Of a stretch of 64,000 nt of DNA, positions 54,061 through 63,247 are shown piece by piece (position 1 is the stretch's first letter; each line of letters opens with the position of its first letter). The stretch is from Clostridia bacterium (GTDB taxonomy: Bacteria > Bacillota > Clostridia > Acetivibrionales > DSM-2933), in assembly GCA_026418275.1 (NCBI GenBank), contig JAOABQ010000045.1, positions 1-64,000 of the forward strand, written 5' to 3'. The notes below the pieces were generated by a model that was given only the letters and a program-made list of their open reading frames with translations, was not told where the DNA came from and did no database searches. The position numbers and the translations under genes are program-made.

Positions 54061-56538
54061 ATGTCAAAAAAGAATCTGCTTTTTTTACCTGTTACAGGTA
54101 TATTGCTAACCCTTGCGTTTTTGGTATTTGCTTATTTTTTAAGTGTTCAAACCTTTAAAAACTTTGCAAGAGAGTCCATGCTCTCAAACTATACCTTTAT
54201 TGTTTCTGAAGGAGTAGGTAAACTTGAAGGCCTATTTAAAGCTCCAACGCAAAACATGGATAGGGTAAGGAAGATATTGACGGATATGCAGTCTGACATG
54301 CATGAGGGAATGGCAAAAAATATTCTTATCATTCAAAACAAACGTATTCTGCTGAGCTTGAATCCTGATAGGGATACCCTTTATGGAGCAAGGCTTCCGG
54401 AATATGTTGAAAGAAGGATTGACTTTCATGAGAATGAGGTCAGAGGTGTAGAATATCAAGAGGAATATCATTATATAATTCCACTGATGGCAGGTGGAAA
54501 TTTTAGAGCGGCAAGCCTTGACATTGTTTTTAAAAAGCAGCGGCTTGAATTCAACCTGTTAAATGAGAATTGCCTGAAGGATTACCAAAGAGGACTTTTG
54601 AAGGATATGGGAATCATCCTGCTGGCTGCGCTTACTTTACTGTTTTTTATCATGGGATTCATCCCTTTATATAAAAAAAGCGGCCGAATCGCTAGGTTTA
54701 GGGTCACAGCTGTTCTTGTTATTTTAACCCTGCTCTCCCAGGGGATCTTTTTGTTATTGAACCAGTCCAGGTTTAGTCAATCCTATTTAGAGCTTATCAG
54801 GATTAATACGGACTTGTCCGCTCAAAGGGTTGTAAAAAAGCTTCAAGGACTGATGGATCATGGATATACCTATCAGCATATTAAGACCAAAGTGGAATCT
54901 ATTGCTATGCTTGATCTTCTGAACAAATCCTTAAAGGCGGTGGATGGGGCATATATTCTAGATCCAGCAGACGGCAGAATGCTAAGTCAATCCCAAAGTA
55001 TCAGGTTGGAAGCCAATACCCTTACATTGAAGTGTAAAAAAGATGAAAGCAGCAAAGAGTATGAAATCCCGGAAGGGGATAAAAATTATTTCTTGCCCAA
55101 GGATTCAAAGGGAATTGAACCAATGCTTTACCTGGTTATTTCAAAAGACCTGACGGAGGAAAAGGCAGCACACCTATTATACTACCTGTTTTTATTGATG
55201 CTGGTGTCTCTTTTAGTAGTCTTGGAGGCAAGCCGGTTTGTTATAGGAAAGTGTGAGGCCGGGCGGCAGCAAAAGGAGGAAGTATCTTATATAAAAAGTA
55301 AGAGTGAATTTGCGGCCCGCAGCGTGGAATTTATGTTCTGGGCAGGCGCATTCATGGTCTTGACTGCTATTCCCTTGATGGTAAACGAATTATGGATACC
55401 CAAGCAAGTGAAAATACATTTATCTTTTCTTGATCAATCTATGTACCTTGGCAAGGGATATCCGTCCGCCCTTACCTATAGTATACCCGTTGCTTTGGAG
55501 ATGATATTTTGTGCCGTTTCCATGTTTATTTCAGGGTTTGTGTTAAAAAAGCTTCATTGGAAGCCTCTTTTTGCCGCCGGGTTGGTTGTCCTGTGTACCG
55601 GGCTTTTATGTTCGGCAAATTCAAGTTCTTTGAGCGCTTTTTACATTTCACGGAGTGTTTGCGGCTTAGGGTTGGGTATGGGGCTTCTTGCACTTAAAAT
55701 TACGGATATCACTTGGAAAAACAGCCTTGGAAATAGAGGGGACTCTTGGGAGAGAGTGAAATACTGGGGAGTTCCGTGTGGCGTGGCCTCAGGCGCTTTG
55801 ATTTCAGATAGCTTTACCCCGCAGCACGTGTTTTATGCAGCATTTTTCCTGGTCCTCATATCCGGTCTTCTCATGGTTTTATTGAAAAACCATCTTGATT
55901 TTAAACTGCCCCCCGAAAATAAAAGTCCCGTTTACAGAGGAAATATGGAAAGAGACAGCATCAAACGGGTTATATTGATTCTTGTGCTTCTTATTCCTTT
56001 TTCCGCGTCCGGCATGTTTCTTGATTTTTTTTACCCTGTTTTCTCATACAGTGGGGGAATCACATGGAATGCTGCAAGCAGCATTGGTTTGATATTCGTG
56101 CTGTCGGGGGCAGTGGCAATAGGGATTGGACCTTTGTTTAAAAGAGTTTTATTCTATATGATTGATGAGAAATTGTGTGCTGTGCTTTGCAGCATTATGG
56201 CATTTACCTCTTTACTATATGTGTCGGCATTTGAAAAGTATATTGTCCTTGCTGTCATGGTGATGGCACTCTGGTCTGTAGCAGGCGAAGCATCAAGATT
56301 TTACTATTACAGCCAGCTTTTTCCCGGCAGCATGGACATTTGGGCGGTAGGCAGGTGGTATGCGTGGACCTGGGTGGGAAGAGCGGCGGGGGCAGTTTTA
56401 TTCGGATATATTGCGTCGTTGGAGACTAAATTTGGGGTAGGTATCATTGGGATGATCGGATGCAATATTTCGATTTTGTTCATGATTTTTACCTGGAACC
56501 GGTATAAGCATGTTGTTATTACCCATGTTAAGGCATGA
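54061..56538 (+). CDS. Sensor-MFS fusion membrane protein
   Basis: 825 residues, start after GAGAGGGGCAGGT. Membrane segment at 6-28, an extracellular region of about 150 residues (Cache-like, LLSLNPDRDTLYGARLPEYVERR), two membrane segments near 183-234, a second extracellular region to about 370, and one more membrane segment. From about 420 to the end are some twelve hydrophobic helices of a major-facilitator-type unit (RSVCGLGLGMGLLAL near 540). It is an unusual join of two ligand-sensing domains with a transporter-like body. It stands 32 bases before the cyclase-like gene, which suggests a signalling pair. Ligand unknown. Confidence 0.78.
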   Translation: MSKKNLLFLPVTGILLTLAFLVFAYFLSVQTFKNFARESMLSNYTFIVSEGVGKLEGLFKAPTQNMDRVRKILTDMQSDMHEGMAKNILIIQNKRILLSLNPDRDTLYGARLPEYVERRIDFHENEVRGVEYQEEYHYIIPLMAGGNFRAASLDIVFKKQRLEFNLLNENCLKDYQRGLLKDMGIILLAALTLLFFIMGFIPLYKKSGRIARFRVTAVLVILTLLSQGIFLLLNQSRFSQSYLELIRINTDLSAQRVVKKLQGLMDHGYTYQHIKTKVESIAMLDLLNKSLKAVDGAYILDPADGRMLSQSQSIRLEANTLTLKCKKDESSKEYEIPEGDKNYFLPKDSKGIEPMLYLVISKDLTEEKAAHLLYYLFLLMLVSLLVVLEASRFVIGKCEAGRQQKEEVSYIKSKSEFAARSVEFMFWAGAFMVLTAIPLMVNELWIPKQVKIHLSFLDQSMYLGKGYPSALTYSIPVALEMIFCAVSMFISGFVLKKLHWKPLFAAGLVVLCTGLLCSANSSSLSAFYISRSVCGLGLGMGLLALKITDITWKNSLGNRGDSWERVKYWGVPCGVASGALISDSFTPQHVFYAAFFLVLISGLLMVLLKNHLDFKLPPENKSPVYRGNMERDSIKRVILILVLLIPFSASGMFLDFFYPVFSYSGGITWNAASSIGLIFVLSGAVAIGIGPLFKRVLFYMIDEKLCAVLCSIMAFTSLLYVSAFEKYIVLAVMVMALWSVAGEASRFYYYSQLFPGSMDIWAVGRWYAWTWVGRAAGAVLFGYIASLETKFGVGIIGMIGCNISILFMIFTWNRYKHVVITHVKA

Positions 56539-56570
56539 TATCAATGAATTATTTTATCCGGGGTGTGTAA

Positions 56571-59500
56571 ATGAAAAACAGATGGTCTATTTTTGTATTA
56601 CTATTGCTTATATTATGTGTGCTTTTAGCCTCCATGTCCTATTTCAAAAGGGACAATTCCGAGAGCATGCATTTAATCAACCCCTTCGATGGTATAAAAG
56701 GCGAATCCCTAGATTTAAAAAACGCCGTTAAGCAGGTATTTAAAAATGTAAGATATGATATCGACAGCATTCTAAACTACTATTTATTAAAAGGGAATGA
56801 TTTGAAGTTTGAAGAAATTTCCTTTGTTACCGCCGATGAAGAGGAAAACATTTATTTTATCGATAAATCAAGAAAAAGAGTTGTTAAAATGAGAAGGAAC
56901 AACACGGTGGATTTTACCATGGAGTCAGACCGTGTCTTAGACCTTCTTAAAAGTAGTGGGAATCAATACGGCAGCAGTATTGTAAATGCTCAAAAAATTG
57001 CGGCATCAGCAGCTTACGAGTGCTACTTTGTATTATATTCAGTCAAGGATCAAGACGGTAAGATTTCCGAAGAGATTATTATCCAATATCCCCTTCACTC
57101 TACAAAAGGAGACATATTCCATCGCAATAAATACCCTGAACCGTTGGAGATTGAAAAAATAGAGCAGATATTCTTGGAGGAAGATTCCTTGTATATGACT
57201 GTCAAGGAGAACAATGGGAAAGCGGTAAGCCAATATAAGCTGGGAACGGTATTCAAGGACGATGAAAAAATGGTTGAAAGGTGTGCCGCATTTAAGATTC
57301 CGGATGGCAAGCACATAAAGGAAGTCGCGGGCTCGGTGGACGGCAGTTTTTATTTTACTACCATGGAAGGAGAACTATTTCGGGCAGTAGAGGGCGGAAA
57401 AATCAATCAAGTCGGACTCAAGAAGGAGGGGACCTCTGGGGAGGGAAACCATGGAGAGGACATCTTTCCATGGCATATGGCCAGCAATCGTAAAAGTACG
57501 TTATACTTCGTTGATATATTTGGACAAAGAATTTACAGAGAAACTAAAAAAGAGAGTGAAAATATTTTCTGGAAGGCTGAGATACCCTACCGGGATGCGA
57601 TTTCCGGTTTTGAGATTGTTAAAATAAATAATATATCCCTATGTAAAGAAAGTAAAATTCTATGCTCTGCCATTGCAAATATCAAGGATGGAAAAGAGAC
57701 ATCCAAGAAGCAGTCATTGCAAAGCGGGATTATGGTTATCGATTTGCTGAATCCAGATAAACCTGCATGGATATACGAAGCTCGATATTCAAAAAAAGAA
57801 ATGGCAGCCAGATGGTTTATACTCATCAATTATCTGGTTTTGGTCCTGTTTGGCCTTTTCATTCTCTATTATATTTATGATGATTTGATGCAAAGGAAAA
57901 TAAAGCTTTTATTTAAACAGGTTATTATTTATATTCCCATTCTTATTACCGCACTTTTTTTTGTTTCGTGGATTACCGGCAAAAGCGTTTCAAATGAGGA
58001 TATCGATCAAAAGCATAGGACGCTCTCACATATCATCGCGGATGTTATGGTTGACAACAGTTCTTTCAAAGGGATATTAACCCCTAAGGATTTTGAAAAA
58101 TCCCTGAGCGTAAATGCTAAGCTGCAATCACTCATAAAATCAAATAACGGTAAAGAAGCGGATCAAGGGACCTATGTCGTATTGTATAAGAAGTTTCACG
58201 GCAAGCTATATCCCGTGGTTGACACAGGAGATGTAAAAAATTATTTTAACCCACCTGAAAATTCAAAGGAATTGGAAGAGGAATATCTTAAGGTTTTGGA
58301 TACCGGAAAACAAATAAGCGGTATTTCTAAAGATTCGGAAGGGAACTGGCGTTACGCGCTGGCACAAATCAAGGACTCCCATGATAAAGCACTGGGGATT
58401 TGTGAAGTTGGGATTGATATGAAGGCATATGCAAAAAAGTTATCCAATATAGACATTCAAAACAGGCGGATTATTTTACTGGTTTTTTTCGTTATTATTG
58501 TTGTGTTCTTTATTACCAGTTACCTTCTGCAACGGTCGCTGAGGATTTTAAACCGCAGCGTAGGCCAGGTAGCAATGGGTAACTGGGGCTTGGACATTTC
58601 CGTAAAGGGCAGTGACGAGGTGGCGGAGTTGGGGCAAAGTGTGAAAATAATGGCGCAAAAGATTGAAAAGTATATAAAGAACATAAAAGACATAAATAAG
58701 GCATATCTCCGTTTTGTTCCCGTACAATATCTTCATTACCTTAAGAAAGACAGCATCACGGAAATTCGATTGGGTGACCAGGTGGAAAAGGACATCAGCA
58801 TGGTTGTCATCCGTGTCCGGTCTTTTGCAGCACTCTCGGGAAAAATGTCGCCTAAAGCAAATTTCGAATTTGTAAATGGGGTCATTAAGTATTTATGCCC
58901 TGCAATCAGGGAGCAGCACGGCTTTGTTGATGAATATTCCGGGTACGGAATAATGGCCTTGTTTCCCAAAAAGGCTATTCATGCTGTCATGGCGGCCGTG
59001 AAAGTCAGGGAGTATCTGGGTGATTACAACGCGTTTTCCCATGAACAGGGTAAAGATGTGATTGAATTGGGAATTGCCGTACATACCGGTCCGTTAATGC
59101 TGGGAATTATCGGAGACGGTGAAAGGCTGGAGGGGACGGTCATATCCGATAATGTAAGTCTTGTCACGGCCATCGAGAAGCTATCCGGGTGTCTTGGGGC
59201 GTCCATTTTGGTATCCGGAGATACCCTATCTGAGGATACCCTTAGCTTTTTAGACGAGCATGGCATGCGCTGCCGATACATTGGACGCTTCAAGCTGGAG
59301 GAGAAAACCGACTCCATCGAATTGTTTGATCTCTTTGAAGGAGATGAAAGGGTGCTAAAAAGTTATAAGCAGGCTACAAAGGCTGAATTTGAACAGGGGG
59401 TGCAGTATTACCAATGCGGACGCTTCTATGACGCCAGGGATTGCTTTGTCAATGTTATAAAGGAAAACCGGGAAGACAAAGCCGCAAAAGTTTATTTCCT

Positions 59501-59576
59501 ACTATCAGACGAGTATTACCGGTCAGGCTCCCCGAAGGGCTGGGACGGTTCAATTATAGGCCGGGATTTGACATAG
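56571..59576 (+). CDS. Membrane class III nucleotide-cyclase-like protein, active site degenerate
   Basis: 1001 residues. Membrane segment at 5-22; an extracellular part to about 410 with NHL-like blades (EENIYFIDKSRKRVVKM); two membrane segments at about 415-470; a Cache-like extracellular domain to about 620; a membrane segment at about 628-650; HAMP at about 650-700; class III cyclase domain at about 740-905; TPR-like helices to the end. In the cyclase fold the usual first metal Asp (FxDIxGF) is replaced by IRVRSF, and the second (GDG) by GYG. The GIAVHTGP and GDxVxxA-like parts remain. It probably binds rather than cyclises nucleotide. Confidence 0.8.
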   Translation: MKNRWSIFVLLLLILCVLLASMSYFKRDNSESMHLINPFDGIKGESLDLKNAVKQVFKNVRYDIDSILNYYLLKGNDLKFEEISFVTADEEENIYFIDKSRKRVVKMRRNNTVDFTMESDRVLDLLKSSGNQYGSSIVNAQKIAASAAYECYFVLYSVKDQDGKISEEIIIQYPLHSTKGDIFHRNKYPEPLEIEKIEQIFLEEDSLYMTVKENNGKAVSQYKLGTVFKDDEKMVERCAAFKIPDGKHIKEVAGSVDGSFYFTTMEGELFRAVEGGKINQVGLKKEGTSGEGNHGEDIFPWHMASNRKSTLYFVDIFGQRIYRETKKESENIFWKAEIPYRDAISGFEIVKINNISLCKESKILCSAIANIKDGKETSKKQSLQSGIMVIDLLNPDKPAWIYEARYSKKEMAARWFILINYLVLVLFGLFILYYIYDDLMQRKIKLLFKQVIIYIPILITALFFVSWITGKSVSNEDIDQKHRTLSHIIADVMVDNSSFKGILTPKDFEKSLSVNAKLQSLIKSNNGKEADQGTYVVLYKKFHGKLYPVVDTGDVKNYFNPPENSKELEEEYLKVLDTGKQISGISKDSEGNWRYALAQIKDSHDKALGICEVGIDMKAYAKKLSNIDIQNRRIILLVFFVIIVVFFITSYLLQRSLRILNRSVGQVAMGNWGLDISVKGSDEVAELGQSVKIMAQKIEKYIKNIKDINKAYLRFVPVQYLHYLKKDSITEIRLGDQVEKDISMVVIRVRSFAALSGKMSPKANFEFVNGVIKYLCPAIREQHGFVDEYSGYGIMALFPKKAIHAVMAAVKVREYLGDYNAFSHEQGKDVIELGIAVHTGPLMLGIIGDGERLEGTVISDNVSLVTAIEKLSGCLGASILVSGDTLSEDTLSFLDEHGMRCRYIGRFKLEEKTDSIELFDLFEGDERVLKSYKQATKAEFEQGVQYYQCGRFYDARDCFVNVIKENREDKAAKVYFLLSDEYYRSGSPKGWDGSIIGRDLT

Positions 59577-59578
59577 AG

Positions 59579-59677
59579 ATGCTTAAAAGAGAGAATAAGC
59601 GGCTCATAAACTTTTACAAAAAAGATATCAATGCCTTGAGGGGGGTATATGAAAAACGGATTGGAAGCAGTGAATGA
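59579..59677 (+). other. Short alternative-frame extension after the cyclase-like gene
   Basis: A 32-codon frame beginning MLKRENKRLINFYKKD, with typical coiled-coil character, overlaps the ATPase start by 29 bases. The same frame is open upstream into the cyclase gene, where it reads FNYRPGFDIE. This could be the true end of the cyclase protein if one base has been gained or lost near 59550, or a chance frame. Confidence 0.25.
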
Positions 59678-61835
59678 AGATCAAACCTTTTATAGGGATT
59701 TAAAGGAGCATCTTTTTGATGAGCTAAAGTTATTGGACCTGCGGTTTGAGCTGCTCCTTGAGAAAAAGAAGTCCATGAGGGAAGAACGGTCAAGTGGCTT
59801 TTTTATTTCTGCGGTAGAAGTTGAGATGATTCTAAAAAACAGGAAACCTTCTAGAGAATCGCCTGAAGAAAGAATGCTTGAGCAGCAGGTGAGAATGCTG
59901 GAGCAGAAGATAAGTTCCCGGGCAGCGTTGGGGATTCGGTACGGAAGCCGCCTTCCGCTCTACAGCCTTCTTATGATTCTGGGGCTTAGCCCCTTTGAAT
60001 ATTGTTGTGTGGCAGCATGTCTTGCGTCAGAAGTGGAATTAAAATACCACAAGATTTATGGATTTATCAATAACGACATTACAAACAAGTTTCCTTCCAT
60101 CCAGCTTGTGATGCAGCTGCTGGGGATTTCCCCGGAAGATATGGGGGAAGTGTATGAAATGCTTGAGAGGGATAAGCCTTTGACAAAATATTTGCTGGCG
60201 GATATGGAGAGGGAGGCAGGTATTTCCCCTTCCTTTGTATCCAAGCCGTTAAAGCTTGAGGAAAGAGTGGTAGGCTATTTGCTGGGGTCCGAAGCAATCG
60301 ACAAAAGGCTATGTCCTGTGGCATCCTTATTGGCGCCCAATGAATTTCCTACCCCCCGGGGAATAAACAATGAGATTCAAAAAAGCCTCCGGGCATTTAT
60401 AAATGAACATCCTCCCAATAAGCGCAATACGATTTTTTATTTATACGGGAAGGACGATTACTGTCCGTGGATTGAAGTAAGGGAATTTTGCAGGCGGATG
60501 GGAAAAAAAGTGCTTCTGGCGGATTTGGGAAGGATGGTGGATGATATTCCTTTAAGCGAATACATCACGCTTTTGGAACGGGAAGTGCTTTTGACACAGG
60601 CCGTTCTTTGCATAAAGGAATTTGACACGGTCATGGACCCCGGATTTCCGGAAAACAAAGCGGTTGAAATTCTAAGGCTTTTGGATTTTATTCCGGGGCC
60701 GGTTTTTCTGATAGGCAAAACGGAGTGGAGGTATATCCATTCAAACTGCCATTACCACTTTGCAGATATTTCGGTGCCCGGAGCCGGGGAAAAAGATGTA
60801 AGGCTTTTGTGGCAAATCACTTCAGTGAAGTACAGGCTTTTGGAAATGATTGACTGGGACTTGGTGGCAAGCAAGTTTCCATTCAACGAAGAACAGATTC
60901 AAAGGGTATTTGAAGATGCATGGAGTAAGGCGATTTTTAACCGTAAGGAGGGCATATCCGCTGAAGATTTGTGTCATGCCTGCAATTTTCACATGCGGCA
61001 TCAGATGGGGGAGAAAACACTTAAAATAAGACCTAAGTATGGATTGGGGGACATTATACTTCCAAATGAGCAAAAGCGGCTTCTAAAGAACCTTTGCAGT
61101 CAGATGAAATACAGGAATGTGGTATACCGGGATTGGGGATTTGCTAGAAAGCTTTCCTACGGTAAGGGAATCCATGCTGTATTTTCAGGGCCTCCGGGAA
61201 CCGGAAAGACTATGGCGGCACAGGTGGTTGCAAAAGAACTGGGCATGGAGCTTTACCGGATTGATTTATCTCAGGTGGTAAGCAAGTATATCGGAGAAAC
61301 CGAAAAAAATCTGCATACCCTGTTTGAGGAAGGCAAAAAATTAAGCGCCATTTTATTCTTTGACGAGGCGGATGCGATTTTCGGCAAGCGTTCGGAGGTA
61401 AAGGACGCAAGAGACCGCTATGCCAACATGGAAATTTCATACCTTCTACAGAAGATGGAAGAGTATGAGGGCATTTCCATTATGGCAACCAATCTTATCG
61501 GGAATATGGATGAAGCATTTAAAAGACGCATCCAGTTTATCATTGAGTTTCCTTTTCCAAACGCCGGAATGAGGAAAAAAATATGGGAATCCCTTTTTCC
61601 GAAAGAAGCACCCTTGGGGATCGATGTGGATTTTGACTTTTTGGCTGAGGCATTCGAGGTATCCGGAGGCAATATAAAAAATATTGCGGTATCCGCTGCC
61701 TTCCATGCTGCGGAAATGTCCTCCGCCATTGGAATGGAACACATCATCACCGCCGCAAAATATGAGCTTAAAAAAATGGGAAAAATCTGTTCCGGTGAAA
61801 AACTGGCAATGTACTTAGAGGATGGCCAGAGGTAG
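59649..61835 (+). CDS. AAA+ ATPase of an eCIS-like locus (Pvc15-type)
   Basis: 728 residues, start after GAGGGGGGTAT. The N-terminal part holds helices, and a second, Walker-less ATPase-like fold at about residues 255-370 (NTIFYLYGKDD, AVLCIKEFD). The active AAA+ domain has Walker A GPPGTGKT near residue 514, Walker B LFFDEADAIFG near 570, sensor 1 MATN near 615 and Arg finger in AFKRRIQF. This two-part layout is that of ATPases encoded with PVC/Afp-like contractile particles, thought to help assembly. The next gene, DUF4255, overlaps its 3' end or follows it closely, as in known eCIS loci. Confidence 0.9.
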   Translation: MKNGLEAVNEDQTFYRDLKEHLFDELKLLDLRFELLLEKKKSMREERSSGFFISAVEVEMILKNRKPSRESPEERMLEQQVRMLEQKISSRAALGIRYGSRLPLYSLLMILGLSPFEYCCVAACLASEVELKYHKIYGFINNDITNKFPSIQLVMQLLGISPEDMGEVYEMLERDKPLTKYLLADMEREAGISPSFVSKPLKLEERVVGYLLGSEAIDKRLCPVASLLAPNEFPTPRGINNEIQKSLRAFINEHPPNKRNTIFYLYGKDDYCPWIEVREFCRRMGKKVLLADLGRMVDDIPLSEYITLLEREVLLTQAVLCIKEFDTVMDPGFPENKAVEILRLLDFIPGPVFLIGKTEWRYIHSNCHYHFADISVPGAGEKDVRLLWQITSVKYRLLEMIDWDLVASKFPFNEEQIQRVFEDAWSKAIFNRKEGISAEDLCHACNFHMRHQMGEKTLKIRPKYGLGDIILPNEQKRLLKNLCSQMKYRNVVYRDWGFARKLSYGKGIHAVFSGPPGTGKTMAAQVVAKELGMELYRIDLSQVVSKYIGETEKNLHTLFEEGKKLSAILFFDEADAIFGKRSEVKDARDRYANMEISYLLQKMEEYEGISIMATNLIGNMDEAFKRRIQFIIEFPFPNAGMRKKIWESLFPKEAPLGIDVDFDFLAEAFEVSGGNIKNIAVSAAFHAAEMSSAIGMEHIITAAKYELKKMGKICSGEKLAMYLEDGQR

Positions 61836-61851
61836 AAGGGAGCGATTTCAG

Positions 61852-62388
61852 GTGAGCTACAGTGCGATTGAGGATGTGGGAAATACGCTTTTAAAGCTTT
61901 TGAGGGAAAATATCCCTTCCCGTATCATAGAGGACCCGGAGGCTGCGGTAGGAATGGTTTCACCTGCAGAAAAGACCGATTTTAGGCTGGTTGTATACCT
62001 TTATCATATCGAAGAAAACTATGAAATGGTCCAAGCGGGTATGTCAAGAACAAGCCGGGAGCCGGTATTTTTGAATCTTTATTATTTGATTGCAGCGAAT
62101 TCACAAGCGGAAATAAAATCCAGGGCCCAGGATAATAACAGGATTCTGGGTGCTGTGATCGGCATACTGCATGAAAATTCCGTATTAAGCGGTTCTATGC
62201 TGGAGGGGAGCCTTGCGGGAGGCGCACAGTGTATTAAAGTCAGTATTCAAAACCATGAGGGACACCCTTTTACATCCAAGATTAAGGAGTGGGGAGAGCT
62301 CATCATGAAAAATATTCTCTGCTACAAAGTAGGACCTGTAAGCCTGGGGCACGGCGGAACAGGGGAAGCCGGAAGCAGAGTATTATAG
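61852..62388 (+). CDS. DUF4255 protein (Pvc16-like tail cap)
   Basis: 178 residues from a GTG at 61852 (VSYSAIEDVG, where family members start), with AAGGGAG nine bases upstream. An in-frame ATG at 61822 inside the ATPase gene is an alternative. SYSAIEDVGNTLLKLLREN, LVVYLYHIEENYEMV, LNLYYLIAANS and NNRILGAVIGILHENSVL are typical of DUF4255. These proteins close the upper end of the sheath-tube in eCIS particles. Directly after the ATPase, as expected. Confidence 0.9.
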   Translation: MSYSAIEDVGNTLLKLLRENIPSRIIEDPEAAVGMVSPAEKTDFRLVVYLYHIEENYEMVQAGMSRTSREPVFLNLYYLIAANSQAEIKSRAQDNNRILGAVIGILHENSVLSGSMLEGSLAGGAQCIKVSIQNHEGHPFTSKIKEWGELIMKNILCYKVGPVSLGHGGTGEAGSRVL

Positions 62389-62416
62389 CATTATTTTAAG
62401 ATAGGTGATTAAAGGT

Positions 62417-63247
62417 ATGGGAGAAATAAAGGATTTCATGTATTCTACTCATTTTAGAGTCAATAAGTCCCTATCCCTGGTCGTATGCCTCAGGGATGTT
62501 TTCCGGCCTGACCGGGCTTTACAGGGAAGTGTGCAGGTTTATTTAAAAGAGAGCTTTAAAGGGCCTCAAAAAAATCTCTCGGGTAATTATGTTTTTACAG
62601 AGCTGGAGGAGGGACAGTATACCTTGTGTGTGGATTCCCAATATTATTTTCATTACTGCCAGCCTGTCTCTATTAAGAAATCAAAATATTCCTTAGTTAA
62701 TATAAGGCTAAACCCCAATATACAATATCCTTTTCAAAGGAGCGACACCCTGCTTCGGGGAACCATTTCCGATTCGCTAAATCAAGGGATTGCCAATGCT
62801 GGTATAAGGGCGGTTGTTCTAAAAAATCCCATCGCCAGGATTGCCCAGATGGTGCAGGCGGGAGACCGGACGCTTTCTGTTGTAAATAGCTGGGGGGATA
62901 TTGAGGATGAGGATGCTTTCATCATTGGGGAAGAGCCACAGGCAGAGTATTGTACACTAAGTAAAGCAGATTCTGTTTCTCCTTTTAAACAGTACAGGAC
63001 GGATAAAGAATTTGAATATGAACACAGGCAAGGAACGGGAGTTTTTTATACTGTCTCAACCTTTACTGGAAATAATGGGGAACTGGTGGTTTATTTCAGA
63101 AATGCCCCTGCCAAAAAGTTTTCAATCCGGCTGGAGGTTAGTGAGTCCCAAAGGGTGTGGGGGAAAGAAATTGAGCTTTTTGAAGGGAAAACCTCTTCGG
63201 TTGGAATTTTAAAGGAGGGAAAAGAATGCACGCAGAGAAGGCTTTGA
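62417..63247 (+). CDS. Beta-sandwich protein of the eCIS-like locus
   Basis: 276 residues from an ATG at 62417 preceded by AGGTGAT. The N-terminal part (LSLVVCLRDVFRPDRALQG, NYVFTELEEGQYTLCVDSQYY) resembles a carboxypeptidase-regulatory or Ig-like beta fold. A second such unit (RGTISDSLNQGIANAGI) begins near residue 115, and a third beta-rich segment closes the protein. No signal peptide. Its position between DUF4255 and DUF4157 genes suggests a structural or tail-surface role. Family not recognised. It overlaps the next gene by 22 bases. Confidence 0.75.
   Translation: MGEIKDFMYSTHFRVNKSLSLVVCLRDVFRPDRALQGSVQVYLKESFKGPQKNLSGNYVFTELEEGQYTLCVDSQYYFHYCQPVSIKKSKYSLVNIRLNPNIQYPFQRSDTLLRGTISDSLNQGIANAGIRAVVLKNPIARIAQMVQAGDRTLSVVNSWGDIEDEDAFIIGEEPQAEYCTLSKADSVSPFKQYRTDKEFEYEHRQGTGVFYTVSTFTGNNGELVVYFRNAPAKKFSIRLEVSESQRVWGKEIELFEGKTSSVGILKEGKECTQRRL

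Noticed and set aside
60079..60324. Proline-rich minus-strand frame within the ATPase gene
   Set aside because: It is a shadow of a strongly conserved AAA+ coding region and has no ribosome site.
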